Positions 21,494-29,904 of a stretch of 64,000 nucleotides of DNA are shown here, one piece after another. Origin of the DNA: Streptomyces leeuwenhoekii (GTDB lineage Bacteria > Actinomycetota > Actinomycetes > Streptomycetales > Streptomycetaceae); the NCBI RefSeq assembly GCF_001013905.1, contig NZ_LN831789.1:62001-126000 (forward strand), written 5' to 3'. The notes below the pieces were generated by a model. That model made no database searches, was not told the DNA's origin, and saw only the letters and a list, made by a program, of their open reading frames with translations. The translations under genes were made by a program, and so were the position numbers. Position 1 is the stretch's first letter. Each line of letters opens with the position of its first letter.

Positions 21494-24112
21494 GTGAGCA
21501 CGGCCGTGATGCTGCCGGAGCTCGCCGACGACGCCGTGGTCGACGCTCCGGTCCTTCCCGGGCAGCGGAACGCGCTGCGGTCGGTGCCGGCCTCGGGCGA
21601 GCCGGGCGACGGCAACCTGGACGACCCGCTGCGCCTCGGTCGCGCGATGCGGCTACGGCTGCGCGCTGCGGTCCAGGCGCTGCTGTCGGACCCGTCGATC
21701 GCCGGGCTGAAGGACGCGCCGAAGCTGGCGGCGGTGGTGCTGTACGCGAAGTCGCGGGCGCCGCAGGGCGAGAAGGACGACCTCCAGACCTCCATCTGGG
21801 GCTCGGAGCTCGGTCGGTGGATGGGCGTGAAGGAGTCGACCGTTCACCACAAGGTTCTGCCCGTGCTGCGTGGCTCGGGCGCGCTGCGGACCCGTGTGGT
21901 GAGGGACGCGAAGGGGCACCCGACCGGCCTGGACTGCCTGGTCATGCCGCTGTGGCACGCCCACCACGGTGGGGGAGCGGGGCACCCGCTGGCGCTGACG
22001 AAGGCGGAGCTGGCGACGCTGCTGCGCCTCATCGAGGCCCTGTTCGGGCACGGCTGGACGCCGGAGAACAAGGAGCCGACGCCGCCGGGGCTGCTGGCCG
22101 GCCGTCGGGGCAAGGGTGCGGCGACCGATCGGCTCGGGCTGCTGCTGATGGTGCTGAACACGCGGGCGTCGGGCTGGCTGCAGCTGTGTGGCGGCTCGGT
22201 CAAGAAGAAGGAGGGGCGCGGGGCGGCGACGCTGGCGCGGTTGCTCGGCTGCTCGCCGTCCGGGGCGCGGAAGGTCCTGGCCAGGTTGACGGAGGCCGGT
22301 GTCGTGGCCCGGCAGCGCAAGTCAACGACGACGCGGATGAACGGCCGGGGCAAGGTCATGCTGCTGCCCGTGGCTCGTGCGTACGGCCGCACCTTGGCCT
22401 CTGTGGAGGCTGCTCAGGGGTCCGATCCTGAGTTTTCGGCGCGTCCTGATGGTGCCTGCGGAGATCATGCTTCCGCTGATGTTGCCGGTGCCCTTGGTAC
22501 GTCTGGGATCGGTGGTGTTGAGCAGGCGGATAAGGCCGGGGATCAGGAGCGTCCCGATGGTGCAGAGCTCCACGCAGACCACGCTTCTGTGGTTACTCAG
22601 GTAGTTCTCCCGCAGCTCTCTTGTGGTTTTTCCGGCGAAGGCCGTGGGGCTGAAGGCCGTCGGCCGGAGCGCGCGTGCGTGCGCGAGGACCAGGCCGCCG
22701 ACGGCCAGGGCGCCGTTGCCGAGTCAGCGCCGCTGGTGGCCGAGGACGGCCCGCTGCGCGGGGAAAAGCCGGAAGAGTCCCCGGTCGAAGGGCGTGATGG
22801 GCAGCGTGCTGCCGGGGCTGGGGCCGGTGGCCGGCCGAAGGCCGTGGGGTGGGAAAAGGCGCAGCAGCAGCGGAGGGTGGGCCTTCCGGCTGATCTTGGT
22901 CTGCGGGTGGCTCTGGGGCCGGTCGCGGGGCTGTGGGCGCGGCTGTCGGGCTGGCAGCAGGGCCAGGTGGAGGCGGCGGCGCAGGCGGAGCTGACCCGGC
23001 TGGCGGGCATGCTGGAGCGGCCGGAGATGGCACCGCGGCTGCTGGCCGACCGGTTCACCGACCGGCTGGAGGAGACCGGCGGCGAGGCCCTGGTGGAGCG
23101 CCCGTTCCCGTGGCTGATGCGGCGTGGCCTGGTGCAGCGTCAGGCGTGCTCGGACCGCCGGTGCGATGACGGGATCCGGCTGGACACGGGGGCTGAGTGC
23201 GAGAACTGCGGCAACGTGGTGCACATCCGGCGGGCCCGGCGGGCGAAGATCGCGGCGCAGGTCGACCGGGAGCTGCCCGGCCTGAGCGAGGGCGAGCGGC
23301 GCCGGGTCCTCGAGGAGCGGCTGCGGGAGCAGGCGGCCATCGAGGCGGAGGACTTCGTGTGGCGGCGGGAGCAGGCCCGCGTGGAGCAGGCCCGCCGTGA
23401 TGCGGCCCGTGCGGCTGCCCAGGAGCGGGCGGAGCGCGAGCGCCAGGCCGCGGCCGCCGCCGACGCGGTGCGCCAGGCCCTGCCGTGTGAGGACTGCGGG
23501 CTTCAGCGGTCGGCCGGCCTGTGCGAGGCGTGCGGGTTCCGGCGCCGGACCGAGGCGGCGATCGTGGAGGCCGGGCTGGTCGCCGCGACTTGGTCGGCCG
23601 ACCTGGACGACGCGGACGACGTCGCCGCCGTCGTCGCCCACGTCCGGGCCTCGCTGGAGGCCGACATCGAGCGGGCCCGGCATGAGTTCCTGGAGCTCAT
23701 GGAGCCGGGCGCGCTGGACGCGGACCCGGTCCTGGCGGCGTCCGCGCTCGCCTTCGCCGCGCTCCAGGCCGTGGAGCAGGCCCTGCCGGAGTACCGCAGC
23801 AGCGCCCTTGGGCGGCTGGGGCGGACCGAGGAAGCCGAGGCGGAGGCCCGGCGGGCGTACAAGACCGAGCAGAATCGCCGCTGGTACAAGCACAACCCGA
23901 ACGGTGCGGACGCCGTCGCGGCCGCAACGAAGGCCGCCGACGCGGCCCGGGAGCGCACCGCGCAGTACCTGCTGGCGACGCGGCTGGAGCAGCTGCGCGA
24001 GCGGGCGGCGGCCCGGACCGAGGCAGCCGTGCCCGCCCGTTGGACGGACCGGTTGCCCGAGCTCGCCGCCCGCCCACTGGACGGCGACACGTCCGGGGCG
24101 GTGATCGCGTGA
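21494..24112 (+). CDS. Putative plasmid replication initiator with winged helices and zinc ribbons, 872 aa
   Basis: The GTG at 21494 was chosen because the protein similarity pattern starts there; the ribosome site is weak (GGGGGG). Residues 50-170 and 190-300 look like two winged-helix domains (GSELGRWMGVKESTVHHKVLPVLRGSGAL; LARLLGCSPSGARKVLARLTEAGVVAR). The middle is variable. The C-terminal half has two zinc ribbons (CSDRRCDD...CENCG near residue 550; CEDCGLQRSAGLCEACG near 665) flanked by Glu/Arg coiled-coil helices. The architecture, the structured DNA upstream and the coupled DciA-like gene fit Rep proteins of Streptomyces linear plasmids. This is judged by pattern, not by search. Confidence 0.6.
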   Translation: MSTAVMLPELADDAVVDAPVLPGQRNALRSVPASGEPGDGNLDDPLRLGRAMRLRLRAAVQALLSDPSIAGLKDAPKLAAVVLYAKSRAPQGEKDDLQTSIWGSELGRWMGVKESTVHHKVLPVLRGSGALRTRVVRDAKGHPTGLDCLVMPLWHAHHGGGAGHPLALTKAELATLLRLIEALFGHGWTPENKEPTPPGLLAGRRGKGAATDRLGLLLMVLNTRASGWLQLCGGSVKKKEGRGAATLARLLGCSPSGARKVLARLTEAGVVARQRKSTTTRMNGRGKVMLLPVARAYGRTLASVEAAQGSDPEFSARPDGACGDHASADVAGALGTSGIGGVEQADKAGDQERPDGAELHADHASVVTQVVLPQLSCGFSGEGRGAEGRRPERACVREDQAADGQGAVAESAPLVAEDGPLRGEKPEESPVEGRDGQRAAGAGAGGRPKAVGWEKAQQQRRVGLPADLGLRVALGPVAGLWARLSGWQQGQVEAAAQAELTRLAGMLERPEMAPRLLADRFTDRLEETGGEALVERPFPWLMRRGLVQRQACSDRRCDDGIRLDTGAECENCGNVVHIRRARRAKIAAQVDRELPGLSEGERRRVLEERLREQAAIEAEDFVWRREQARVEQARRDAARAAAQERAERERQAAAAADAVRQALPCEDCGLQRSAGLCEACGFRRRTEAAIVEAGLVAATWSADLDDADDVAAVVAHVRASLEADIERARHEFLELMEPGALDADPVLAASALAFAALQAVEQALPEYRSSALGRLGRTEEAEAEARRAYKTEQNRRWYKHNPNGADAVAAATKAADAARERTAQYLLATRLEQLRERAAARTEAAVPARWTDRLPELAARPLDGDTSGAVIA

Positions 24113-24945
24113 GCAGCGAGCTGAGCGGGGTCGACCTCGCGCGCCAGGCCCTGGTCGCGGCCCGGGAAGCGGCACGGAAGAACGGGGGCGCCCGGAAGGA
24201 GAAGCCGAAGCGGCGCACCGGCGCGGTCGTACGCCGCGACGGCCGCGAGCCGCTCGGGCTCGGCAGCGCGATCAGCATGATGATGACCGAGCGCGGCATG
24301 GTCGCCCCGGCCGCCGGCGGCAGCGTCCTGGCGCAGTTCGACGACATCCTCGCCGCGGCCGCGCCGGAGCTCGCCGGGCACGTCCAGGCCATCGGCTTCG
24401 ACGCGGACACCGGCCGCCTGGACGTCGCCCCCGACGCCCCCGCGTACGGCACGAAGCTGCGCTGGAGCGCGCCGAAGCTGGTCGCGGCCGCCAACGAGAA
24501 GGTGCGCGGCGCGAACGTCCGCACGCTGCACGTCCTGGCGCCCGCACCCGTGAAGGTCGGCCCCGCCACGGCGGCCGCCGACCCGACTCCGCCGCCCGTG
24601 CCCGCCGCGCCGGTGCAGCGACGGACCCCGCCGGACGGCTACCGCCGTGCCATCGAGGCGCACCGCCAGGCCGTGCGACCGTCGAGGGTGGACCCGGCCA
24701 TCGCGGAAGCGGTGGAGCGGCAGACCGCCGCGATGCGGGAGCTGAGCCGCCGCGCGTTCCCCGAGCCGGACGTGATCCCGGACGACGCGCCGGCCTCGAT
24801 CGAGGCGACCCGGGCACAGCGCCGCCGCCAGGCCGCGGCCACCGAGGCCGCCGCCCTGCGCCGGGCCCGAGCTGAACGCGCCGCCGGCCAGGCCGGGACG
24901 GCGGTCACGGTCCCGCAGTCGGCGCCGCTGGGCAGGACCGGGTGA
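24109..24945 (+). CDS. DUF721/DciA-like helicase-loader homologue, 278 aa
   Basis: The GTG overlaps the Rep stop as GTGA. Residues 5-25 are Ala/Arg-rich. Residues 40-145 match the DUF721 (DciA) fold by pattern: RRDGREPLGLGSAISMMM, then a long helix AQFDDILAAAAPELAGHVQAIGFD, a strand pair around RLDVAPDAPAYGTKLRW, and the closing helix and strand LVAAANEKVRGANVRTLHV. The rest is Pro/Ala and Arg-rich tail. DciA delivers or activates the replicative helicase DnaB in bacteria without DnaC. A plasmid copy coupled to a Rep gene would let the plasmid recruit host DnaB. Confidence 0.7.
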   Translation: MSSELSGVDLARQALVAAREAARKNGGARKEKPKRRTGAVVRRDGREPLGLGSAISMMMTERGMVAPAAGGSVLAQFDDILAAAAPELAGHVQAIGFDADTGRLDVAPDAPAYGTKLRWSAPKLVAAANEKVRGANVRTLHVLAPAPVKVGPATAAADPTPPPVPAAPVQRRTPPDGYRRAIEAHRQAVRPSRVDPAIAEAVERQTAAMRELSRRAFPEPDVIPDDAPASIEATRAQRRRQAAATEAAALRRARAERAAGQAGTAVTVPQSAPLGRTG

Positions 24946-25393
24946 GGGGACGCCATCAAGGGGCGTCAGGAGCGGCGGGTAGGCATTCACTTCAGCGGAG
25001 GAACCGTGGAAGCGTGCGGCAGGCCGTGGGCGGCGATCCGTGTGGGGGCGGTTGCGGCGCCGCCCACCGAAACGTTCAGCTTATGTGATGTCTGTCACAC
25101 GTTCGATCGGCCGGATGGGTGTTCTCTGCAGGTCGGAGCGGGAGTCCGCAGGATCCGCGCAACGCGTTAGCCCTGCTCACGATCGGTGCCTGAGCGGTAA
25201 CTTAGCGGAATGGTCTATGCCTGTCGGTGGTCATACAGTCACCTGGAGTCAAAAAAGGTCGGGAAGGCCATGCGCGTTTCGGCCCTCTGATCCGAAATGC
25301 TGCCGTCGAGGACCCAGAGCGGTGTCCTCCAGCGCACCCGCCTTGTTGCCATGGCGAGTTGACGCTGTGTTGGCAGGAGAGGACAGAGGTCCT
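24946..25393. other. Intergenic region with second CRP-like site
   Basis: No gene is supported here. A perfect TGTGA-N6-TCACA (TGTGATGTCTGTCACA, 25084-25099) is the clearest feature. TTGACG (about 25360) is a possible -35 box for the following three-gene plus-strand operon, without a clear -10. The remainder is ordinary intergenic sequence with lower GC than its neighbours. Confidence 0.45.
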
Positions 25394-25567
25394 GTGAGCG
25401 TGAACGAACTGCTCGCGCTGCTGGCGGTCATCACCGCACTGCGCGTTTTCCTCCCCGACATCCGTACGGGGATGCGCCGTCTGCTGCGTGTCGGCGCCCG
25501 TGTCGGCGTCGCCGAGCTGCTGCAGAACCAGACGGCCCGGACCACCTCCGGCAACGGGGAGGTCTGA
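25394..25567 (+). CDS. Small membrane-anchored protein, 57 aa
   Basis: Start at GTG 25394 (a second GTG lies two codons on). The N terminus is hydrophobic (LLALLAVITALRVFL), followed by a basic turn (RTGMRRLLRVGARVG) and a short polar tail. It lies 6 nt before the sigma-like gene and is probably co-expressed with it. Function unknown. Confidence 0.5.
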   Translation: MSVNELLALLAVITALRVFLPDIRTGMRRLLRVGARVGVAELLQNQTARTTSGNGEV

Positions 25568-25573
25568 GACGCC

Positions 25574-26218
25574 ATGACCAACCCCGAGGACAGCGATGCC
25601 CAGCACACCCTTCCCACCTCCTTCAAGGAGGAGCTGAACGCCCTGGAGGGGATCGACTACCAGATGCCGGCGTCCCTGGACGCCTTCTACCGGATGTACG
25701 CCCGCCCGCAACTGCGCTACGCAGCTACCGTGCTGGGCGACATGAGGGCCGCCAAGACCGTCGTACGGCGCCTGTACACCCACCTCGCCCTGAACTGGTC
25801 CGCAGCCCTGCTGGAGGAGGGCGGGCCGGAGGCATACGCGTGGCGGATGCTGAAGATGCGCGTCGAGATCCACATGCGCATGGCTGTCACGCCCACCGCA
25901 GACGGCCGCAGCACGGCATCCGCGGCGAACGCGCGAACCACCGCCGCCCACGAGGCCGCGCGTGCCACGCTGGAGGCCATGCGCAAGCATCTGGCGGCCC
26001 TGGAGTCCCCAATCGGCCTCTACACCGCCATAGCCGAGCTGCCGGAGCGCCAGTTCGACGTGATGATCCTGCAGTACGCCCTGGGCTATCCCTCCAACCA
26101 GGTCGCCCACATCATGGGCATCAACGCGGGCACCGTCCGGACGCACCGCCGCCAGGCCCGCAAACGGATCGCCACCAAGCTCGGCATCGACCTGGGTGAC
26201 GACGAGGAGAAGGAGTAA
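25574..26218 (+). CDS. Sigma-70-like (ECF-type) regulator, 214 aa
   Basis: The C terminus carries a clear sigma region 4 helix-turn-helix (LPERQFDVMILQYALGYPSNQVAHIMG, then TVRTHRRQARKRI). The N-terminal half resembles a weakened region 2 (LDAFYRMYARPQLRYAATVLGDMRAAKTVVRRLYTHL). The length fits ECF factors. It forms an operon with a small membrane protein before it and a repeat protein just after it, which is the usual place for a modulator. Its target promoters are unknown. Confidence 0.75.
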   Translation: MTNPEDSDAQHTLPTSFKEELNALEGIDYQMPASLDAFYRMYARPQLRYAATVLGDMRAAKTVVRRLYTHLALNWSAALLEEGGPEAYAWRMLKMRVEIHMRMAVTPTADGRSTASAANARTTAAHEAARATLEAMRKHLAALESPIGLYTAIAELPERQFDVMILQYALGYPSNQVAHIMGINAGTVRTHRRQARKRIATKLGIDLGDDEEKE

Positions 26219-26222
26219 GACC

Positions 26223-26846
26223 GTGCCGCGCAGCTTCGACGAGATCCTCGACCAGGCAGCCCTCCCGAACACGGTCACCGACGAGGACCTGGACGACCTC
26301 AAGCAGGAGATCGTCCGAGACGTGACCGCCGTGCTGATGTTCGGCGCCCGCCCGGCACCCGAAGGACACCTCCCCACCGCCCTCACCCGCGCCGACGCCG
26401 ACCTGCAGGCCCTCTCCACCGAACTCCTCCACGCCGAAGACGCCGCCCAGTATCTGGCCCGCATCGTTGAGGCGCCCTTCGACGCCGACGGCGCCCTGCG
26501 CTTCGGCTGCCTGCTCAACCTCGCCCAACAGCCCCAGGGGGCCCTGTGGTGGTGGCAGTTCGCGGCCGGCGCCGGCAACGCCACCGCCGCCTACTGCCTG
26601 CACCTGTTCCACCTGCGCCGCGGTGAGCTACGCGACGCAGACCACTGGGCCCACCAGGCCCTCACCCTGGACACCAACATCCACCTGACACCGCCCTCCT
26701 CGCGCCGCCGCCAGCTGCACAGCCATACTCAGGCGCTCCGCGAAGCTGTCGAACGCCTCCGTGTCGACGAAGTCGCCGGCGCCCAGTTCCACCACCCCGA
26801 CCACCGCCTCGCTGACCAGATCGAAGAACTCGCCGACGCCCGCTGA
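26223..26846 (+). CDS. Sigma-partner protein with TPR/Sel1-like repeats, 207 aa
   Basis: The GTG at 26223 follows GGAG and starts 4 nt after the sigma-like gene's stop, so co-translation is likely. The N terminus is acidic (SFDEILDQAALPNTVTDEDLDDL). The middle has two helical repeat units with aromatic residues (GALRFGCLLNLAQQPQGALWWWQFAAGAGN; AAYCLHLFHLRRGELRDADHWAHQAL). It could be an anti-sigma or activating partner. Confidence 0.6.
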   Translation: MPRSFDEILDQAALPNTVTDEDLDDLKQEIVRDVTAVLMFGARPAPEGHLPTALTRADADLQALSTELLHAEDAAQYLARIVEAPFDADGALRFGCLLNLAQQPQGALWWWQFAAGAGNATAAYCLHLFHLRRGELRDADHWAHQALTLDTNIHLTPPSSRRRQLHSHTQALREAVERLRVDEVAGAQFHHPDHRLADQIEELADAR

Positions 26847-27072
26847 CCTCCCTCCCCCATGCCGGGCACACTCAGCGCGCGCCGTGTGGTCAGCGAGATG
26901 TCCCCGGCTGCTCGGGGGCACGGCATCGGGCAGGTAGCAGCAGGGCAGACAGGCGAAGGAGACGCTGGCCGCCGGTACGAAGCGACAGCCTGGCGGTCCC
27001 GTATTCACCGCAACGCCGGACTGAGCGTTCGTTGGTGGTCATGAGGGTGATGGCCGGCACAGACGCGAGAAC

Positions 27073-27106
27073 CGATGGCCGCCCGGCATGGTTCGGGCGG
27101 CCATCG
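27073..27106. terminator. Perfect 13-bp hairpin between convergent genes
   Basis: CGATGGCCGCCCG and CGGGCGGCCATCG form a perfect stem with an 8-nt loop. It lies 26 nt beyond the stop of the minus-strand 322-aa gene and faces the plus-strand sigma operon, so it can serve both. The remaining gap (26847-27072) shows no gene. Confidence 0.65.
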
Positions 27107-27131
27107 TCTGTTCGTCGGCGGGCAGCTCTGG

Positions 27132-28100
27132 TCAGTCCTCGGTCTGGTGGGGGAGTCCGTCGTCCAGGACGATGCGGATGGTCTCGCCCTGCCCGGCGAC
27201 GTCGGCGAGCTCGGCCGCGATACGGGTGTAGGAGGTCACGGCCAGGGCCCAGTCGCCCTGCAGCGGGGCCGCGGTGGAGCGGGTATTCCACAGCTCGATC
27301 AGCAGGGCGATGAGGGAGCGTCCGGACAGGACGGTCCGGACGCGGCCTTCCTTGACGTCCTCGACGGCGGGCGGGGTGCGGAAGTGGCTGTGCTCGACGG
27401 CCAGGGCGGCGAGCCACTCCCAGGTGTCGCGGTGCGCAATCACTTCCGCGGAGGCCACACCTGCGGCCTTCAGCAGAAGGACACCGTGGGCGACCTGCGG
27501 GTCCTCCACGCCGACGGATGCCTGTGGTGTGGCAGCCGATGGCTGGGCGGTGGTCGTGCCGGGGCCCTGGAACGCGGTCTCGATGGCGTTTTTGAGAGCG
27601 AGCTCCTGGTCCTGGCTCCCGGGCTGCGGCTGCTGGGACTCAGTGTTCTGCATGGTTCCCCCCTGTGAATCGGTGTCGGACGAGACGGTCGGATGAGTTG
27701 CGGCCGGCTCGGTGAAGTCGTGGTCGGCCTCCACCGAGGGCTCCGTCGGCAGCGCGGTTTCCTCGGGGCGCGCAGGTGCGCCGTCGTCGGCCTTCTCTCC
27801 CGCCTCCTGGGCCGGCACAAGGGGGCGAGGGGTGTCGACGAGGTGCAGCAGATCCCGGAGTTCGCCCCGCGTTTCACACAGGTCACTGATCATGCGGTCC
27901 TGGCGCCGGCGTAGCTCCCGGTTCTCTTCGCGCAGTCCGGTGACGCCGCCCTGAATGAGTTCCATGGTCTTCAGGCGGCTCTGGACGATCTCACCGTGAA
28001 GCGCGGTCAGCCCCACCGTCGGGTCGTTGAGGCGTTCGAGGTCCTCCTCTATGTCCTTCAGCTTTTTCATCGCTTCACCGAACGCCTGTTTCCACCCCAC
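27132..28100 (-). CDS. Coiled-coil protein with distinct C-terminal domain, 322 aa
   Basis: The start is a GTG preceded by AGGGGG. The first 90 residues are an amphipathic coiled coil (MKKLKDIEEDLERLND; ELRRRQDRMISDLCETRGELRDLL). A Pro/Glu/Thr/Gln-rich linker follows, with an internal Met (residue about 150, GGTMQNTES) that could be a second start. A compact C-terminal domain of about 140 residues (GVLLLKAAGVASAEVIAHRDTWEWLAALAVEHSHF...) ends it. No family is recognised. Plasmid coiled-coil proteins often act in partition or as nucleoid proteins; that is only a suggestion. Confidence 0.6.
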   Translation of the reverse strand: MGWKQAFGEAMKKLKDIEEDLERLNDPTVGLTALHGEIVQSRLKTMELIQGGVTGLREENRELRRRQDRMISDLCETRGELRDLLHLVDTPRPLVPAQEAGEKADDGAPARPEETALPTEPSVEADHDFTEPAATHPTVSSDTDSQGGTMQNTESQQPQPGSQDQELALKNAIETAFQGPGTTTAQPSAATPQASVGVEDPQVAHGVLLLKAAGVASAEVIAHRDTWEWLAALAVEHSHFRTPPAVEDVKEGRVRTVLSGRSLIALLIELWNTRSTAAPLQGDWALAVTSYTRIAAELADVAGQGETIRIVLDDGLPHQTED

Positions 28101-28368
28101 GTGACCCCCTGGTTACTTGCAGCAATGTGACCGCTCGTATCTCCCCACAAAGATCCCGAATGACGCGCCGGTTTCCAGCCACCCTGACCAGGGCACCGAC
28201 TTCGCCGCTGCCGAGATCGCGGACCGCCGCGAGGCTGATCGGCGAGGCCGGTGAGGACCTGGCGGCGGCGGGCGGCAGCTCCCGGCCCGCCGGGCGCGGG
28301 CGACCGCTTCCACGCCACCCGAAACGACGCACCGCCTCTGGGTTACCGAGGCCGGCCGCCCTGGCCCC

Positions 28369-28392
28369 GGCCCCGCCGTGTGCGGCGGGGCC
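28369..28392. terminator. Hairpin downstream of the HNH nuclease gene
   Basis: GGCCCCGCCG pairs with CGGCGGGGCC around TGTG, 14 nt after the minus-strand stop. It is a typical terminator position. The gap up to the 322-aa gene's start holds nothing else supported. Confidence 0.6.
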
Positions 28393-28405
28393 CGGGGGGC
28401 GTTGT

Positions 28406-29062
28406 TCATCGTGCGGGTTGGAAGGTGACGGGCGCGTTCGGGCAGTCCTGGGCGAGTTGGTTGAGAGCCTGCTGTTCCGCTTGGTCGATGGAGAGCTTCC
28501 ACCGTGTCTTGATCGTCACCCAGTCGGTGAAGTACTGGCAGCGGTAGGCCTCGGCGGGGGGCTGCCAGGTGGCGGGGTCCTGGTCGGCTTTGGACCGGTT
28601 ACTGCGGGCGGTGACGGCGATGAGGGCGCGGCTGTCATCGAGGTCGTTGGCGTAGGCCTCGCGCTCCTTCGCCGTCCATGCGCCTGCTCCGGAGTCCCAG
28701 GCTTCGGCGAGGGGGACCAGGTGGTCGATGTCGAGTCCGCGGGCGCCGTCGACGTAGGTGTCGTCGTAGGGGCTGTACCAGGTGCCGCCGGTCAGCGTGC
28801 AGCGGCCGGACCGCTGGGGCGCGTTGACCGCCTCCTCGAGGAGGACCTCGTTACGGGTCGAGCAGCCGTCCGCGTCGGCGTCGACCCAGTGCTTGAACGC
28901 ATCCCGCTCATAACCGGAGCGGGTCTCGTCCTTGACGGGCAGGGCGTCGAGGAGGGAGCGGACCGGCAGGGTGCTGGTGGTGCCGGGAGCGGCGGCGTGA
29001 GCGGGGCTGATCAGCGTAGCCAGGGCTGCGCCGACGGCGGCCAGGGTGGAGAGGATACGCAC
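28406..29062 (-). CDS. Secreted HNH/DUF1524-type endonuclease, 218 aa
   Basis: The GTG at 29062 (AGAGG upstream) gives a classical signal peptide: VRILSTLAAVGAALATLISPAHA, cleaved after AHA. The mature protein has the HNH-type signature DIDHLVPLAEAWDSG, followed about 30 residues later by SNRSKADQDPATW, the Asn/Lys half of the DUF1524 (GmrSD C-terminal) nuclease family. Four cysteines suggest two disulfides. Such Streptomyces proteins are extracellular DNases for nutrient recovery or competition. The start and family assignment are solid; the in vivo target is inferred. Confidence 0.85.
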   Translation of the reverse strand: MRILSTLAAVGAALATLISPAHAAAPGTTSTLPVRSLLDALPVKDETRSGYERDAFKHWVDADADGCSTRNEVLLEEAVNAPQRSGRCTLTGGTWYSPYDDTYVDGARGLDIDHLVPLAEAWDSGAGAWTAKEREAYANDLDDSRALIAVTARSNRSKADQDPATWQPPAEAYRCQYFTDWVTIKTRWKLSIDQAEQQALNQLAQDCPNAPVTFQPAR

Positions 29063-29125
29063 GGACACCTCTTGCGAAGATCCGACAGATCGAGATCTTC
29101 GTAGCGGGTGGCCGTGCGTGGACAC

Positions 29126-29904
29126 GCCGTTTCCGGGCGGGGTTCACCCGCAGGTGCGGGAAGTCGGACGGAAGCCCCGGCAAGGGCCAAGGGTGCGGGC
29201 GTCGATGCTTCCCCTTCAGTGCTGCGACCAGCATGCCGAGTCCCACCTCCACACCCGGATGCGGCAGTCCCGGCAGACCGACGGAGGCGCCGTCGCCGTC
29301 TGCGGCGATCCCGTCCTCGGTCCCGATCAACCGCCGGACCTCGGTCAGGTACTCCACACAGGTTTCGCGTGGGCTGTCATATGGCTTTCCATGCAGCCCG
29401 GCGACGAAGTCGGCCGTCACAGGGCCGAGTCCGAGAACCATGCGGTGACCGGTGAGCACGGCTAGCGAGCGAGCCTGAATCGCCGAGTCCGCAGAAGGTC
29501 GTCGGGGTGTTGGTGCTGCTGGTGGTGTGGATGGTGGCGGCCGACCGGTGGACGGACAAGGACTGTGGTCTGGGGCAGTCATATGGGCTGGTGCTGACGC
29601 ATGGGGCGCCGGAGCGTTATGAGGGGTGCCATAGGACGAGCCTGGTGGATCGGAGTACACGGCCGATTGCGTGGGCTCAGACGTGGGGGCCCGCAGCGCC
29701 TGGGGGCCGGAGGTGGGGAGCCACCCCCGCCCATGCGAGGGACGACCGCCCGATCGATCTCGGCATGAAGGCGTGGGGCGGAGCCTCCCCCGCGTCCGCG
29801 GGGGAGGCTCCGCCTGCCAGTCCTCGGGTCCAGCGCCTTCGCACCATGCCGTCAGCGGCTGTGTGCGGCGGCGACTACCTCGACGATGTCCTTGCTGGAA
29901 CCGT
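29126..29904. other. Non-coding or decayed stretch
   Basis: No intact gene. On the minus strand 29456-29100 keeps codon bias and a protein-like frame (MVLGLGPVTADFVAGLHG...) without a ribosome site and running out into the HNH gene, so it looks like a broken gene. The other landmark is a very strong hairpin at 29777-29814, two perfectly complementary 18-base arms (GGCGGAGCCTCCCCCGCG and its complement). It is single-copy here and 91 nt beyond the stop of the mannosyltransferase gene, for which it may be the terminator. Confidence 0.4.

Noticed and set aside
29777..29814. Possible CRISPR repeat (CCTCCCCCGCGTCCGCGGGGGAGG)
   Set aside because: The hairpin resembles the GC stem of Streptomyces CRISPR repeats but occurs once, with no spacers or cas genes.
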